A stretch of DNA of 38,240 nucleotides from Thermoproteota archaeon (GTDB lineage Archaea > Thermoproteota > Nitrososphaeria_A > Caldarchaeales > Calditenuaceae). The notes beneath the pieces were generated by a model, which worked only from the letters and a program-made list of their open reading frames with translations, did not search any database and was not told the origin of the DNA. Shown here one piece after another: positions 23,408-31,618 of this stretch. Location: positions 65,568 to 103,807 of the forward strand of contig JAUQPZ010000002.1 in assembly GCA_030550155.1 (NCBI GenBank), written 5' to 3'. Each line of letters begins with the position of its first letter. The first letter of the stretch is position 1. The position numbers were made by a program, and so were the translations under genes.

Positions 23408-24793
23408 CTATCCGCGACCATACACGTACTTGTAGTGTGTGCCGAATATGTCTTCCGCCCGTTTCCCGACATCTTCAGGCTCGACGTAGATATCCATCAA
23501 CGTCTCAATGTCTATCGGCTTCTCGCCCGGCCTCCTCCACTTATTCTCCAGCATGTGTCTAAGCGTCCACCTCACCTCGGAGTTGTCGATTTGGTTGATG
23601 ACGGGCTCGAAGAACCCCATGGCAACCAGTCTAACGGCGTCCTCCCTGCTGACGCCTCTCGTCATCAGATACCAGATATGGTCTGGGTCAACCTGGCTCA
23701 CGCTGGCAGAATGCGTCGCCTTCACATTATCGCTCTCGATCTCGAGACCAGGTATGGCTTCAGCCCGTGCATTAGGGCTTAGAAGCATGGCGTGCTCTGC
23801 TAAGTACGCGCTTGTGTTCTTAGCAGGTTTTTCTATCCTTATAATGCCTTTAAAGATTGTCCTCGAGTAGTCAAGACCCAGGCCCTTCACTATTACTCTA
23901 CCTGTGGTTCCCTCACCCATGTGAATCAGGTTTGCGGTCACATCAAACCTCTGAGAGCCGGTAGCCATAGTGACCTCCAGAGTATCGGCCCGAGAGCCTC
24001 CCCCCACCAAGACATTGTCAACCAGCGACTTAGAGACGCTGCCGCCGATGTTGGAGCCTATCCAGGTCTGAGACGCATAAGCTAGGGTGTTGGATTTCTT
24101 GTAGACAACTACCTCGGCGTTCTCGGATAGATTATTGAAGAGAGCGTGCTTTACAGAGGAGTTTTCAGCTCCCAAAACAGTGACTATGTGGCCGACGAAG
24201 GATTTCTCGCCCGAGCCATAGGAGTGGTGCTCCTCGAGCACGGAGACTCTCGAGTCTCTGCCCGCGTAGATGAGAGTTGTTGCAGCCGTAACTCCCCCGT
24301 CGTTGTTGGTTAGCCAGACCAGCCTGAAGCTGAGCTCCTCGTTCACACCATCCGGCACATAGATCACGACACCAGCGTTGAGGGCGCCATAAATAAGCCC
24401 CAAGACCTTGTCCTCATCCGGCTTAAAGGAGTAATCACCAAGCATTCTCTCAACCAGCTCAGGCCTCTTCCTAAGAGCATCCCAGATCGTCTCCACCACA
24501 ATACCCCTCTTCTCAAGGCGATCAGGCAGGTGAACCTCGACCGGCTTGCCTGAGAGATGCATGACGAGCGGCGCTTCATGCCTCCCAATAAGTGAGGCGA
24601 AAGGTTCTGGCATCGCATCATCTCTTGGAGCTTTCCTGGCGAGGACCCACTCGTCATCGACAGAGATCTTCTCATAGTGTTTGACGTAGAGAGGATTTTT
24701 TATGTATTCAAGTGTCCTGTAAGCCTCCAACCCTTTCAGCTGAAGCCTTTCAAGCTTCTTGATAGGATCTGCAGCGTCGACTGTTTGTGACAT
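23408..24793 (-). CDS. sufB: SufB/SufD family Fe-S cluster assembly scaffold protein
   Basis: SufB and SufD form the SufBC2D scaffold that builds Fe-S clusters. The 461-residue protein has the SUF core beta-helix, including 'NALFNNLSENAEVVVYKKS'-like and 'RFDVTANLIHMGEGT' repeats, and the C-terminal helical region with 'HIWYLMTRGVSREDAVRLVAMGFFEPV'. The block usually written as D-x-V-x-C-x-HG-A-T is here 'NVKATHSAS', so the expected Cys is Ala. It may therefore be SufD-like or an archaeal SufBD homologue. No SufC ATPase gene is adjacent. ATG 24793 lies about 27 bases downstream of a TATA-like box, so it has its own promoter. Confidence 0.85.
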   Translation of the reverse strand: MSQTVDAADPIKKLERLQLKGLEAYRTLEYIKNPLYVKHYEKISVDDEWVLARKAPRDDAMPEPFASLIGRHEAPLVMHLSGKPVEVHLPDRLEKRGIVVETIWDALRKRPELVERMLGDYSFKPDEDKVLGLIYGALNAGVVIYVPDGVNEELSFRLVWLTNNDGGVTAATTLIYAGRDSRVSVLEEHHSYGSGEKSFVGHIVTVLGAENSSVKHALFNNLSENAEVVVYKKSNTLAYASQTWIGSNIGGSVSKSLVDNVLVGGGSRADTLEVTMATGSQRFDVTANLIHMGEGTTGRVIVKGLGLDYSRTIFKGIIRIEKPAKNTSAYLAEHAMLLSPNARAEAIPGLEIESDNVKATHSASVSQVDPDHIWYLMTRGVSREDAVRLVAMGFFEPVINQIDNSEVRWTLRHMLENKWRRPGEKPIDIETLMDIYVEPEDVGKRAEDIFGTHYKYVYGRG

Positions 24794-24817
24794 CCGCTAA
24801 CAGACTTTCTTTAGCCC

Positions 24818-24826
24818 TATTTAAGT
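24818..24826 (-). promoter_or_regulatory. TATA box for the SufB/D gene
   Basis: 'ctatttaag' lies about 25-30 bases upstream of the ATG at 24793. It sits between that start and the aIF1A stop. Confidence 0.45.
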
Positions 24827-24844
24827 TAAGAATAGTTAAACAGT

Positions 24845-25180
24845 TTAGACTTTCTCGATCCTTACCCTGAGGAATTCTGGAAGAACGCCTCGCTGTGCGA
24901 GGCTCAGAGCTTGGTTCTTCGTGAACCTCCACCAAATATCCCCCCGGGTGTCTTTCTGGAAATCCCATGGGCTGACAAGGACCAAATCACCCTCCTTCAC
25001 CCAGATCTTCCTCTTCAGCTGGCCACGGATTCTGCAAAGCCTCTGCTTCCCGTCAGAACAGTCGACCAGAACCTTATCATAGCCCACCATCTTAGAGATG
25101 ACTCCAAATACGTCGTCTGGCCCGGGCTCTGGAATATTCTCTAATTCCTTTGGCTCCGCGATGATTTTGCGTTTTCCCAC
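24845..25180 (-). CDS. eif1A: Translation initiation factor aIF1A
   Basis: aIF1A binds the A site of the small subunit and helps initiator tRNA placement. It has the S1-like OB fold: 'VFGVISKMVGYDKVLVDCSDG', then 'LCRIRGQLKRKIWVKEGDLVLVSPWDFQ', both standard family signatures. I chose GTG 25180, giving 111 residues (family about 100-115), because a TATA-like 'gatttaaag' is about 27 bases upstream. Longer in-frame starts would add about 30 residues running back through the promoter. The C-terminal tail after 'WWRFTKNQA' is about 20 residues. Confidence 0.92.
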   Translation of the reverse strand: MGKRKIIAEPKELENIPEPGPDDVFGVISKMVGYDKVLVDCSDGKQRLCRIRGQLKRKIWVKEGDLVLVSPWDFQKDTRGDIWWRFTKNQALSLAQRGVLPEFLRVRIEKV

Positions 25181-25202
25181 GGCCTTTACATACGCGCTCC
25201 CT

Positions 25203-25211
25203 TGATTTAAA
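25203..25211 (-). promoter_or_regulatory. TATA box for aIF1A
   Basis: 'tgatttaaa' (minus strand 'tttaaatca') lies about 27 bases upstream of the GTG at 25180. This supports a leaderless GTG-initiated mRNA. Confidence 0.5.
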
Positions 25212-25343
25212 GATGGATGTAAATGGATTGAAGAGAGCCGGCTAGTATGCTGCCTGCGGATGAGCAGCAATGCCTTGGATTACGTGTCACTGAAAGTCTC
25301 CCTAACTGAGTGGAGGCGGCAATCGCCACGTCCTCATCGTAAA

Positions 25344-25352
25344 CTTTTTATG
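25344..25352 (+). promoter_or_regulatory. TATA-like box for the membrane kinase gene
   Basis: 'tttttatgt' lies about 27 bases upstream of the ATG at 25375. The gap from 25181 to 25343 has no other feature I can support. Confidence 0.4.
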
Positions 25353-25374
25353 TGACAATACGTTGGGACAACAC

Positions 25375-26043
25375 ATGTGGGAAACCCCCACACTAAACGA
25401 GATCATCTACGCGGGAATATTGTTCGGCTGGGTGGTCTTCGTCACACTATTTCTATGCAGGAAAATTTATGAGGTTATGCTGAGGAGGGGGGCACCTCAC
25501 AACGTGGCAGTCTATTACAATAGGAAAATCATACACATACTTACGGGTGGCCTAGTAGCCGTGCTCGTCCCACTTCTTTTCAATAGCTATTTACCCATAG
25601 CAGTTTTGGTAGCTGTTTTGGCCATCGGGAACCTCCTCCCCCACATTCGTGGAAAAATTTATCATTGGTACCAAGTCCCCGAGAACATGTTCGAGGTCCA
25701 CTTCATCATCATGTGGGGCCTTTTCATGGGTCTGGGCTTCTATCTGAATAACCTGTCCTTGGGCGTTTTACCCGTAATATTTATGAGCGTCGGAGACGGG
25801 ATCACGGGGCTCGTCAGGAACACAATCTACAAGAGGAGGACTAAGTCTTGGTGGGGAAACATCGCCATGGGGGCGTTCTGCATCCCTGTTGGCTTGTTTG
25901 TGATGGGGCTGAGCGGGGCAATTGCGGGTGCGGGGGCCTCTATTGTGGAGAAGTTTGAGCTTGGAAAAATTGATGACAACATTACCGTCCCACTTCTATC
26001 TTTTCTCCTTATGGTCATCCTGCCGTGGCTAGGAGTCCCATAA
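25375..26043 (+). CDS. Dolichol/phytol kinase-like CTP-dependent membrane lipid kinase
   Basis: This is a polytopic membrane protein of about 222 residues with six or seven helices. Features of the dolichol kinase/DGK1/phytol kinase family are visible: 'NRKIIHILTGG' in the second segment (Lys and His conserved), 'FMSVGDGITGLVR' with a DG motif, 'KSWWGNIAMGAFCIPVG', and 'IVEKFELGKIDDNITVPLL' with the acidic DDN. Such enzymes phosphorylate polyprenols or isoprenoid alcohols using CTP. In archaea they may salvage geranylgeraniol or make dolichyl phosphate for glycosylation. CDP-archaeol synthase (CarS) is a distant alternative. ATG 25375 fits the TATA spacing, with an in-frame TTG at 25363 upstream. 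Confidence 0.72.
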   Translation: MWETPTLNEIIYAGILFGWVVFVTLFLCRKIYEVMLRRGAPHNVAVYYNRKIIHILTGGLVAVLVPLLFNSYLPIAVLVAVLAIGNLLPHIRGKIYHWYQVPENMFEVHFIIMWGLFMGLGFYLNNLSLGVLPVIFMSVGDGITGLVRNTIYKRRTKSWWGNIAMGAFCIPVGLFVMGLSGAIAGAGASIVEKFELGKIDDNITVPLLSFLLMVILPWLGVP

Positions 26044-26101
26044 TCTAAACTAGAGGGCCTACGCCTACCGATTCTTTCTATCAGATCGTTGAAATGGCAA
26101 A

Positions 26102-26110
26102 AAATTTAAC
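26102..26110 (+). promoter_or_regulatory. TATA box for the DUF424 gene
   Basis: 'aaatttaac' lies about 22-26 bases upstream of the ATG at 26128. Confidence 0.45.
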
Positions 26111-26127
26111 TAAGCGACGTCTTTTTA

Positions 26128-26442
26128 ATGTTGAGGATGCCGAATTCCTACTGGCTTAAAGTGCACCGGTCCCTCACAGGTGAGGTGGTCTTGGCTGCCT
26201 GTGATATCGAATTATTGGGAGTTAAACTGAGGGTAAACGACGGATACGAGGTCTGTGTTAGCGCAGACTTCTATATGGGTAGGATGGTTGACTGGCATGA
26301 TGTTAAGTCTGCAATTACTGAGGCCACCATCATAAATCTGTTGGGTAACGACATCGTCGATAAGGCTGTCTCCGAGGGACTGGTCATGGAGGAGGCATGT
26401 ATCAAGGTGGGAGGGGTAAAGCACGTTCAGCTCTTCAGGTAG
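26128..26442 (+). CDS. DUF424 family protein, conserved archaeal
   Basis: This 104-residue protein matches the archaea-specific DUF424 pattern. 'WLKVHRSLTGEVVLAACDIELLG' at the N-terminus is followed by 'VSADFYMGRMVD', then the helical 'VKSAITEATIINLLGNDIVDKAVSEGLV' and a C-terminal 'IKVGGVKHVQ'. The function is unknown. The family is widely conserved in archaea and often lies near translation genes, which here could be aIF1A 1 kb upstream, though on the other strand. The start is ATG 26128, placed by the TATA box. A second in-frame ATG at 26137 is possible. Confidence 0.85.
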   Translation: MLRMPNSYWLKVHRSLTGEVVLAACDIELLGVKLRVNDGYEVCVSADFYMGRMVDWHDVKSAITEATIINLLGNDIVDKAVSEGLVMEEACIKVGGVKHVQLFR

Positions 26443-26459
26443 AGTTAGTCTATCCCCTT

Positions 26460-27593
26460 TCACTTGGTTAGTCTAACAAACTCTTCAACAGACTCCACAA
26501 TTCTCGGCGCCCGCGGTCCCCGAGTCCTGAGAATCAGCTCCTTAAGAGACTCTATCTCCTCCTTGCCTTCATGAACAGTAAGCTCCACCTCAATCAACCT
26601 ACTCTCCCGGGGTGAGAGGGTTTGAAGGGTCCCCCATCTCCGCTCAGCGTCTCTCCCTAGCACGAGAGCATTAGCCGGCTCGATTCCGACAACATACATC
26701 CCCTCACCAATCATCTTCCACTCTATCAGTCTGTTCAGGCTCGACTTCTTGAAGCGAAGTGAGACCGCTATCCCGCCACCCAGCACCTCATTCAGAAGGG
26801 CCGCGTAGGCATATCCGTCACGGTCTACGGCGAGGTCGTGAAAGTAGACTTTCTCCCTGAACATCCGTTGAGGCTCGTCAAAGCTATCATACTGCTCCGC
26901 TCCCTCGGCCGCGTCTGCGTCGCGCGGCACTACGAGGCGAGACGTTGTGAGAAGCTTAGATTCTCTGCTCAAGAGGGGGTATCCGAAGTTGAAGTGGTAG
27001 AGTATCATGAAGGGCTGGGCATACCAGCCGTTGTTCTTGAATACGTCGCTTATCATTAATTTTCGGTCGCCCAGCTTAGCCGTTATCCTTCTATGCATCG
27101 AGATATTCGGCTCAAAGACCTTGGCTTCCCTCACCTCACCCTCCACCTCCATCCAATACTCGTCCCCCTCCCATCTGCCCCCACAGAGTGTAAGCCTAGC
27201 CGGGATGTAGGAGACGCGGCCATGGAGCCCGAGATGCTCCCCCTCATCAACGGTCGGCCTCCCAAAATAAGTCAAGCCGCAGGTGGTCAGGGCTCCACCG
27301 AAAAACCCTCTCAGCCAACCTAAACTTTCAGGCTCGTAAAAGGCAGGCCCCACAATCCCTGTGGGGCTAATCCACGCCAAAGGAATGTTCCTGTATTCAA
27401 GGTTTGCGATGTCTAACGCCCTGTCGACGACTATCGTCGCGTTCAGGAGCCCCGTCCTAAGACTGACGCATCTGACACCACTTCCGGCTCCATCGGCGAG
27501 CTTGTAGAGAGTCAGCCCTCCGACTTGAGACACATCCCCGACGTACCTCTCAAAAGATTCTCTACTGAGTTTAACTCCAAAAAGGTTTACCAC
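26460..27593 (-). CDS. DUF4432 family aldose-epimerase-like protein
   Basis: This 377-residue protein has the galactose-mutarotase beta-sandwich pattern of DUF4432. Features are 'NATIVVDRALDIANLEYRNIPLAWIS', 'GWLRGFFGGALTTCGLTYFG', the His-rich 'EGEHLGLHGRVSYIPA', and a later 'YHFNFGYPLL'. Such proteins lie in carbohydrate-use operons and are presumed to bind or epimerise a sugar, but the substrate is unknown. The start is GTG 27593, with a TATA-like box about 27-30 bases upstream. It forms a minus-strand set with a class V aminotransferase and an NAD-dependent epimerase. Each seems to have its own promoter. Confidence 0.82.
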   Translation of the reverse strand: MVNLFGVKLSRESFERYVGDVSQVGGLTLYKLADGAGSGVRCVSLRTGLLNATIVVDRALDIANLEYRNIPLAWISPTGIVGPAFYEPESLGWLRGFFGGALTTCGLTYFGRPTVDEGEHLGLHGRVSYIPARLTLCGGRWEGDEYWMEVEGEVREAKVFEPNISMHRRITAKLGDRKLMISDVFKNNGWYAQPFMILYHFNFGYPLLSRESKLLTTSRLVVPRDADAAEGAEQYDSFDEPQRMFREKVYFHDLAVDRDGYAYAALLNEVLGGGIAVSLRFKKSSLNRLIEWKMIGEGMYVVGIEPANALVLGRDAERRWGTLQTLSPRESRLIEVELTVHEGKEEIESLKELILRTRGPRAPRIVESVEEFVRLTK

Positions 27594-27647
27594 GGATTAT
27601 AGTTTGAGGAGGACGGGGCTATATCTTTTTGCGCCTCTTTAAGGAAG

Positions 27648-28838
27648 TCAATAACCGAGCTCCTTATGAAATGCCTCGACAGCCTCTCCGACACTGCGTC
27701 CCTCGCCACTCAGATAGTTCAGAGCATCTACGAGAGCGGCGACTGTTGGTAACAAGTATCTCGGGCTTGCAGTCAACCCCATGTGTCCTATCCTTATCGC
27801 GTTGTTCTCAGTTGCACCTATTCCACGGCTGATCATTATCCTGTACTTGTTTAGCATCATATCCACCAACTGCCCAATTTTGTCTCTTAGCTTCTCCGGG
27901 ACCTCGATTGCCGTTATTGTTGGGGAGGCGTAGGACTCGTTCTTGCTTACAAGTCCAAGTCTCATGGCCTTGACTGCTGCTCTGAGGGCGGCAGCCATAC
28001 GTCTATGTCTCTCGTATCTTTTCTCCAGCCCCTCTTCAAGAGCGACCTCGACTCCTTTCTTCAAGGCTAGGTATGCATAGGTGTTGACGGTCGTGGGATA
28101 GGGATGGCCGGCGCTACTCCAGTTCTCTCTATACCACCTCCACACACGAAGGTTCGTAAACCATGACATTGGGCTAACCTGCCCCCTCTCAACCCTCTCC
28201 CAGACCTCTCTGCTAATGGATACTGGAAGAGCCCCAGGGATACCGCTCAGACACTTGTTTGGATAGCCTACACAGACATCTATCCCCCACCCGTCAACAT
28301 CTAAATCAGCTCCTCCGAAAGAAGAGACCGCGTCAACCACGGTGAATAAGCCCCTCTTCTTAGCAATTGCCAGATATTCATGGATGGGGTTAAGGACTCC
28401 GGCCGCAGACTCGTTCTGAACCACTATGAGGGCCCGCGCGTCAGGATTTCTGTCCAAGCACTCCTTGAGAGTTTCTGGTGAGACAACATAACCTGCGGGG
28501 GCGCTTAGAGTCAAGACCTCCGCTCCGCAGTAGCTGGCAATCTCCACGAACCTATCACCGAAGAAACCATTTGTCAGCGCAACTATCTTATCACCCCGGT
28601 TAGCCACATTAACGATCCCCAGCTCCAACCCTAGACACCCTGGGGCAGGCATTATGATCACCTCATTACGTGTTTTGAAGATCTTCTTCACGTTCTCCTC
28701 TATCTCCGTATAGATTTGGCGCCATTCAGGTCCATAATGCGGGTAGAACCTACTCGTCAATACATCTCTTATCCGTGGATGAAGCTCAGATGGGCCTGGA
28801 ATCATCAGTATGGGGTCTTCTCCCCAGTATCTGCTCAC
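27648..28838 (-). CDS. Class V PLP aminotransferase (alanine/serine-glyoxylate type)
   Basis: This 396-residue enzyme belongs to the class V aminotransferases that move an amino group from serine or alanine to glyoxylate or pyruvate. Visible are the N-terminal 'MIPGPSELHPRIRDVL' substrate loop, 'HYGPEWRQIY', 'VVDAVSSFGGADLDVDGWGID' carrying the PLP-pyridine Asp, and the PLP Schiff-base Lys in 'GYPNKCLSGIPG'. The C-terminal 'IRIGHMGLTASPRYLL' is typical. Substrate specificity (serine-glyoxylate, alanine-glyoxylate or serine-pyruvate) cannot be set by eye. The start is GTG 28838, downstream of a short AT-rich promoter region. Confidence 0.88.
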   Translation of the reverse strand: MSRYWGEDPILMIPGPSELHPRIRDVLTSRFYPHYGPEWRQIYTEIEENVKKIFKTRNEVIIMPAPGCLGLELGIVNVANRGDKIVALTNGFFGDRFVEIASYCGAEVLTLSAPAGYVVSPETLKECLDRNPDARALIVVQNESAAGVLNPIHEYLAIAKKRGLFTVVDAVSSFGGADLDVDGWGIDVCVGYPNKCLSGIPGALPVSISREVWERVERGQVSPMSWFTNLRVWRWYRENWSSAGHPYPTTVNTYAYLALKKGVEVALEEGLEKRYERHRRMAAALRAAVKAMRLGLVSKNESYASPTITAIEVPEKLRDKIGQLVDMMLNKYRIMISRGIGATENNAIRIGHMGLTASPRYLLPTVAALVDALNYLSGEGRSVGEAVEAFHKELGY

Positions 28839-28878
28839 GCTTAAAACTGTTAAATCCTTATGATAAAAATCTCACCCT

Positions 28879-29844
28879 TTAGGGCAAATCGCTGGTGTCA
28901 AGCTCTCCGCGGCTGTGCAGATGACGGAAATAGCTAGCCGTCTTCTCTATTCCCTCCCTCGCGCTTGTTTTGTTGAGGGGGCCGAGGTCCCGCTCCGTCT
29001 CTGAATCATCGAGAGCCGCTGGAATAGGGAGGGGCTTATCCTCATAAGATATATGCCCTTTAACGCCAGTTACGTCTTCGATAAGCTCAATAATCTGGGG
29101 AACACTCAAGACATCGCCTCTAACGTTGTACACTCTCGCACCATCCAAGTCCCTAAGGGCCGCTACTGCAAACAAATATGCGACGTCCTCGACGTATTGG
29201 AGATCTACGAGCCCTCCAAACCTTATCTTGAACTGCTTACCAACGACGGCGGCCTTTATAGCGCGGGCCACGTCCGATGTAACACCTACATCCCTCCCCA
29301 GGCCGTAAACCACCTGTGGCCGAAGCCCAACACTAGGTATTCTCGCCTCATGCCAGTATGCGTTTGCTGTCAGCTCATTGCAAACCTTGAAAGCCCCATA
29401 ATGAGTGGCGGGTCTGAGAACCACGTGGACAGGAACCGGCCCCTCGCCATATAACTCCGGAGGGCCAAAGACCGCGGCAGAGCTTGCATAGACTACTCGC
29501 CTGACAGATCCACCGCTATTCTTCGCCGCCTCGAAAACCCTCAAAGTGCCTATCACGTTAACCATGCCACCCCTCACCGGGTCAGCCCTGCACTGAGGTA
29601 TTTGGAACGCCGCTAGATGTATAATCGCCTCGACAGAATACTTCTTAACAATCCCTTCGATAAAACCCTCCTCAACGATATCACCCCTCACAAAGGGCAG
29701 TTCACCGACATCACCCAGCACTTGGCGAAGCCGGGTCAGATCCCCCGAGACATCCGTTAAAACCACCTCCTCCCCCATACTCAAGAGCTGCTTCACCGTC
29801 CAAGCCCCAATAAATCCACACGCGCCAGTAACCAGAACCCCCAT
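28879..29844 (-). CDS. NAD-dependent nucleotide-sugar epimerase/dehydratase (extended SDR)
   Basis: The protein starts 'MGVLVTGACGFIG' with the Rossmann GxxGxxG motif. It then shows 'IIHLAAFQIPQC', the catalytic Ser in 'YASSAAVFG' and the YxxxK pair in 'HYGAFK', the extended SDR active site. The C-terminal half holds a substrate domain ('VDLQYVEDVAYLFAVAAL', 'YNVRGDVLSVPQIIELI'). At 321 residues it suits UDP-glucose 4-epimerase-like enzymes and also uronate or aldose dehydrogenases of this fold. The substrate is open. ATG 29844 is preferred over the start at 29865 because it gives the standard N-terminus and fits a TATA box at 29875-29883. Confidence 0.85.
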   Translation of the reverse strand: MGVLVTGACGFIGAWTVKQLLSMGEEVVLTDVSGDLTRLRQVLGDVGELPFVRGDIVEEGFIEGIVKKYSVEAIIHLAAFQIPQCRADPVRGGMVNVIGTLRVFEAAKNSGGSVRRVVYASSAAVFGPPELYGEGPVPVHVVLRPATHYGAFKVCNELTANAYWHEARIPSVGLRPQVVYGLGRDVGVTSDVARAIKAAVVGKQFKIRFGGLVDLQYVEDVAYLFAVAALRDLDGARVYNVRGDVLSVPQIIELIEDVTGVKGHISYEDKPLPIPAALDDSETERDLGPLNKTSAREGIEKTASYFRHLHSRGELDTSDLP

Positions 29845-29874
29845 GCCTAGACCCAAGTAAACCACCCGCGAGAG

Positions 29875-29883
29875 AATTTAAAC
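29875..29883 (-). promoter_or_regulatory. TATA box for the epimerase gene
   Basis: 'aatttaaac' lies about 30-40 bases upstream of the ATG at 29844. The rest of 29884-30110 shows no supported gene. Confidence 0.4.
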
Positions 29884-30118
29884 AATTACGCTCAGCCATA
29901 CCGACCAAAGCACAGAGGTCAGAGAAAGGGCCTCTGCGCGTGAATAATCATCCAAAAAGTCGAAGGGCTGTTTAATGTCTTCGTGGGAGGACAACAGGCT
30001 ACTTATTATCACCATACTATTTACGAGGAAAAGTGATTGTAATCTGCCCAAACTATAATTTGCGACCAAACTCTTTGACAATACGAGGTGTTTAAGTTTT
30101 TCTGGAAACTTCTACTCT

Positions 30119-30128
30119 CATATAAAAC
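30119..30128 (+). promoter_or_regulatory. Putative promoter for the sugar ABC transporter operon
   Basis: 'catataaaac' is a good TATA match, but it is very close to the first in-frame ATG at 30134. A second AT-rich element near 30090-30098 could serve that start. If the 30119 element is used, translation probably begins at 30146 or 30161. Confidence 0.35.
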
Positions 30129-30133
30129 TATAT

Positions 30134-31618
30134 ATGTGGGTTAATATGTTGAAGGTATTGATGGTATTGTTGAATAAAAAATTTAATAGAAGGGAAGCAA
30201 TCTCCACAGCCGCTAAAATAAGTGTCGCCACAGGCTTAGCGGCGGTGGCCGGCGGGGTCGTTGGGTACAGCGCAGGCTCTTTAACAGCGCCACGGGATAC
30301 AATTATAACCCGAACAGTAACTCAGACCGTTACCGGTGCTCCTGAGAAAGTTGAGCTACAGGTTTGGGATATAGAGACGGATCCAGGCCCCTATGATGCA
30401 ATGGAAAAAGCCATCGAGGTTTTCGAGACAGAATATCCAAACGTCACAGTGAAGAGGGAGGCTAAATCGCTGTCAGAGCAAACAACTGCCGTGATGGCTG
30501 CCCTCCAAGCAGGACGAGGTGGTGACGTAATAGTCGTCAACAATGGTGAGACTATGATGGGGCCGCTGGTGCGGGCCGGTCTCATAATACCTTTAGACTC
30601 GTATGCGGTAAAATATGGATGGTTCAAAAAAGCGTTCTCGCCCTATATATGGAAAAGAGCAATGTATTCACGGGATGGTTCTGTCTTCGGAGTCGGTAAT
30701 CTTTATGCCGTCTCATTTAGAAGCGAGATAGTAGGAGTATTTTATAATAAAAACATATTCAGAGACTTGGGCGCAGGTGTACCTCAAACTCTGCAGGAGC
30801 TTGAAGATGTCTTGGATAGGGCCAAAAGGGCCGGATACATACCGCTCGCGATAGGCGGCTTAACTGACTGGCCATTCTTCCATCTCTTCGGGGCGATACA
30901 GGCTTCCTTCCTCGCACACGAGTTTGGAAGCCCGCTCAAGGCTCAGGAATACATCGATGATATAGTGTTGTCGTGGAGGGAAGATAGAACTTGGGTAAAA
31001 GATGGCAATAAGAAGGCTATACAAAAGATACAGGACTGGATTAAGAAAGGTTACTTCCCAGAAGGGTTCACAGGGATGACGATAGAGGAAGCCTTGGCTT
31101 CTTTCAAAGCTGGGAAAGCCGCTGTCTTCTTACAGGGGAACTGGTATGCAGCCGAGATAGCTGAAGCGCTAGGCCCCAAGAACGTTGGATTCTTCCCTGT
31201 CCCTCCCATCGAAAAAGGAGAGGCTATGCCGCCACAAATCGGGGGCATGGGGACACCACACGGAATAAGTATATTCTCACCTCATCAAGACATTGCTGCG
31301 AAGTTCCTTGACCTCTACATGCTACACCCTGAAGTAATTCAGACATTGGTGGCAAAGGGCGTGTTGCCGGCAGTTCCTGTACCACTTGAAAGAGTCGAAA
31401 GGGATACACTTATGTACGATACTGCAGTAGTGTTTAACAAAACACTTGAACGAGGAACCATGTGGCACTATTTAGACTGGACCACACCTACGATGTGGGA
31501 CACAATGTCGGAAGCAGGGTTCTTGGTCTATTCCTTAGAGATCGAGCCAGACGAGTTCGTAAGGAGAGTAGAAGAAGACTACAGAGCTTGGCAGGCCAGA
31601 AAGCCGAAACCTGCATGA
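30134..31618 (+). CDS. Carbohydrate ABC transporter, extracellular substrate-binding protein
   Basis: This is a family 1 solute-binding protein (MalE/UgpB type), 494 residues from the first ATG. The N-terminus has 'NRREAIS' followed by an Ala/Gly hydrophobic stretch, consistent with a Tat-like export signal. No lipobox Cys follows. A Thr-rich linker ('TIITRTVTQTVTG') leads into the sugar-binding fold. Typical features are 'FETEYPNVTVKREAK', 'PLAIGGLTDWPFFHLFGA', 'SFKAGKAAVFLQGNW' and the late 'MGTPHGISIFSPHQDIAAKFLDLYM'. The substrate is unknown. Linkage to inositol-type catabolic genes suggests a cyclitol or sugar. The stop overlaps the next start as ATGA. Codon use (ATA, TTA, AAA) is more AT-rich than upstream genes. 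Confidence 0.86.
   Translation: MWVNMLKVLMVLLNKKFNRREAISTAAKISVATGLAAVAGGVVGYSAGSLTAPRDTIITRTVTQTVTGAPEKVELQVWDIETDPGPYDAMEKAIEVFETEYPNVTVKREAKSLSEQTTAVMAALQAGRGGDVIVVNNGETMMGPLVRAGLIIPLDSYAVKYGWFKKAFSPYIWKRAMYSRDGSVFGVGNLYAVSFRSEIVGVFYNKNIFRDLGAGVPQTLQELEDVLDRAKRAGYIPLAIGGLTDWPFFHLFGAIQASFLAHEFGSPLKAQEYIDDIVLSWREDRTWVKDGNKKAIQKIQDWIKKGYFPEGFTGMTIEEALASFKAGKAAVFLQGNWYAAEIAEALGPKNVGFFPVPPIEKGEAMPPQIGGMGTPHGISIFSPHQDIAAKFLDLYMLHPEVIQTLVAKGVLPAVPVPLERVERDTLMYDTAVVFNKTLERGTMWHYLDWTTPTMWDTMSEAGFLVYSLEIEPDEFVRRVEEDYRAWQARKPKPA

Noticed and set aside
25250-25315. Possible C/D box guide RNA upstream of the kinase gene
   Set aside because: There are CTGA boxes near 25288 and 25308 but no good RTGATGA C box and no clear C'/D' spacing.
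29884-30110. Possible small gene in the gap before the ABC transporter
   Set aside because: Only a minus-strand frame (29878-30081) of low-complexity hydrophobic text without start signals was seen.
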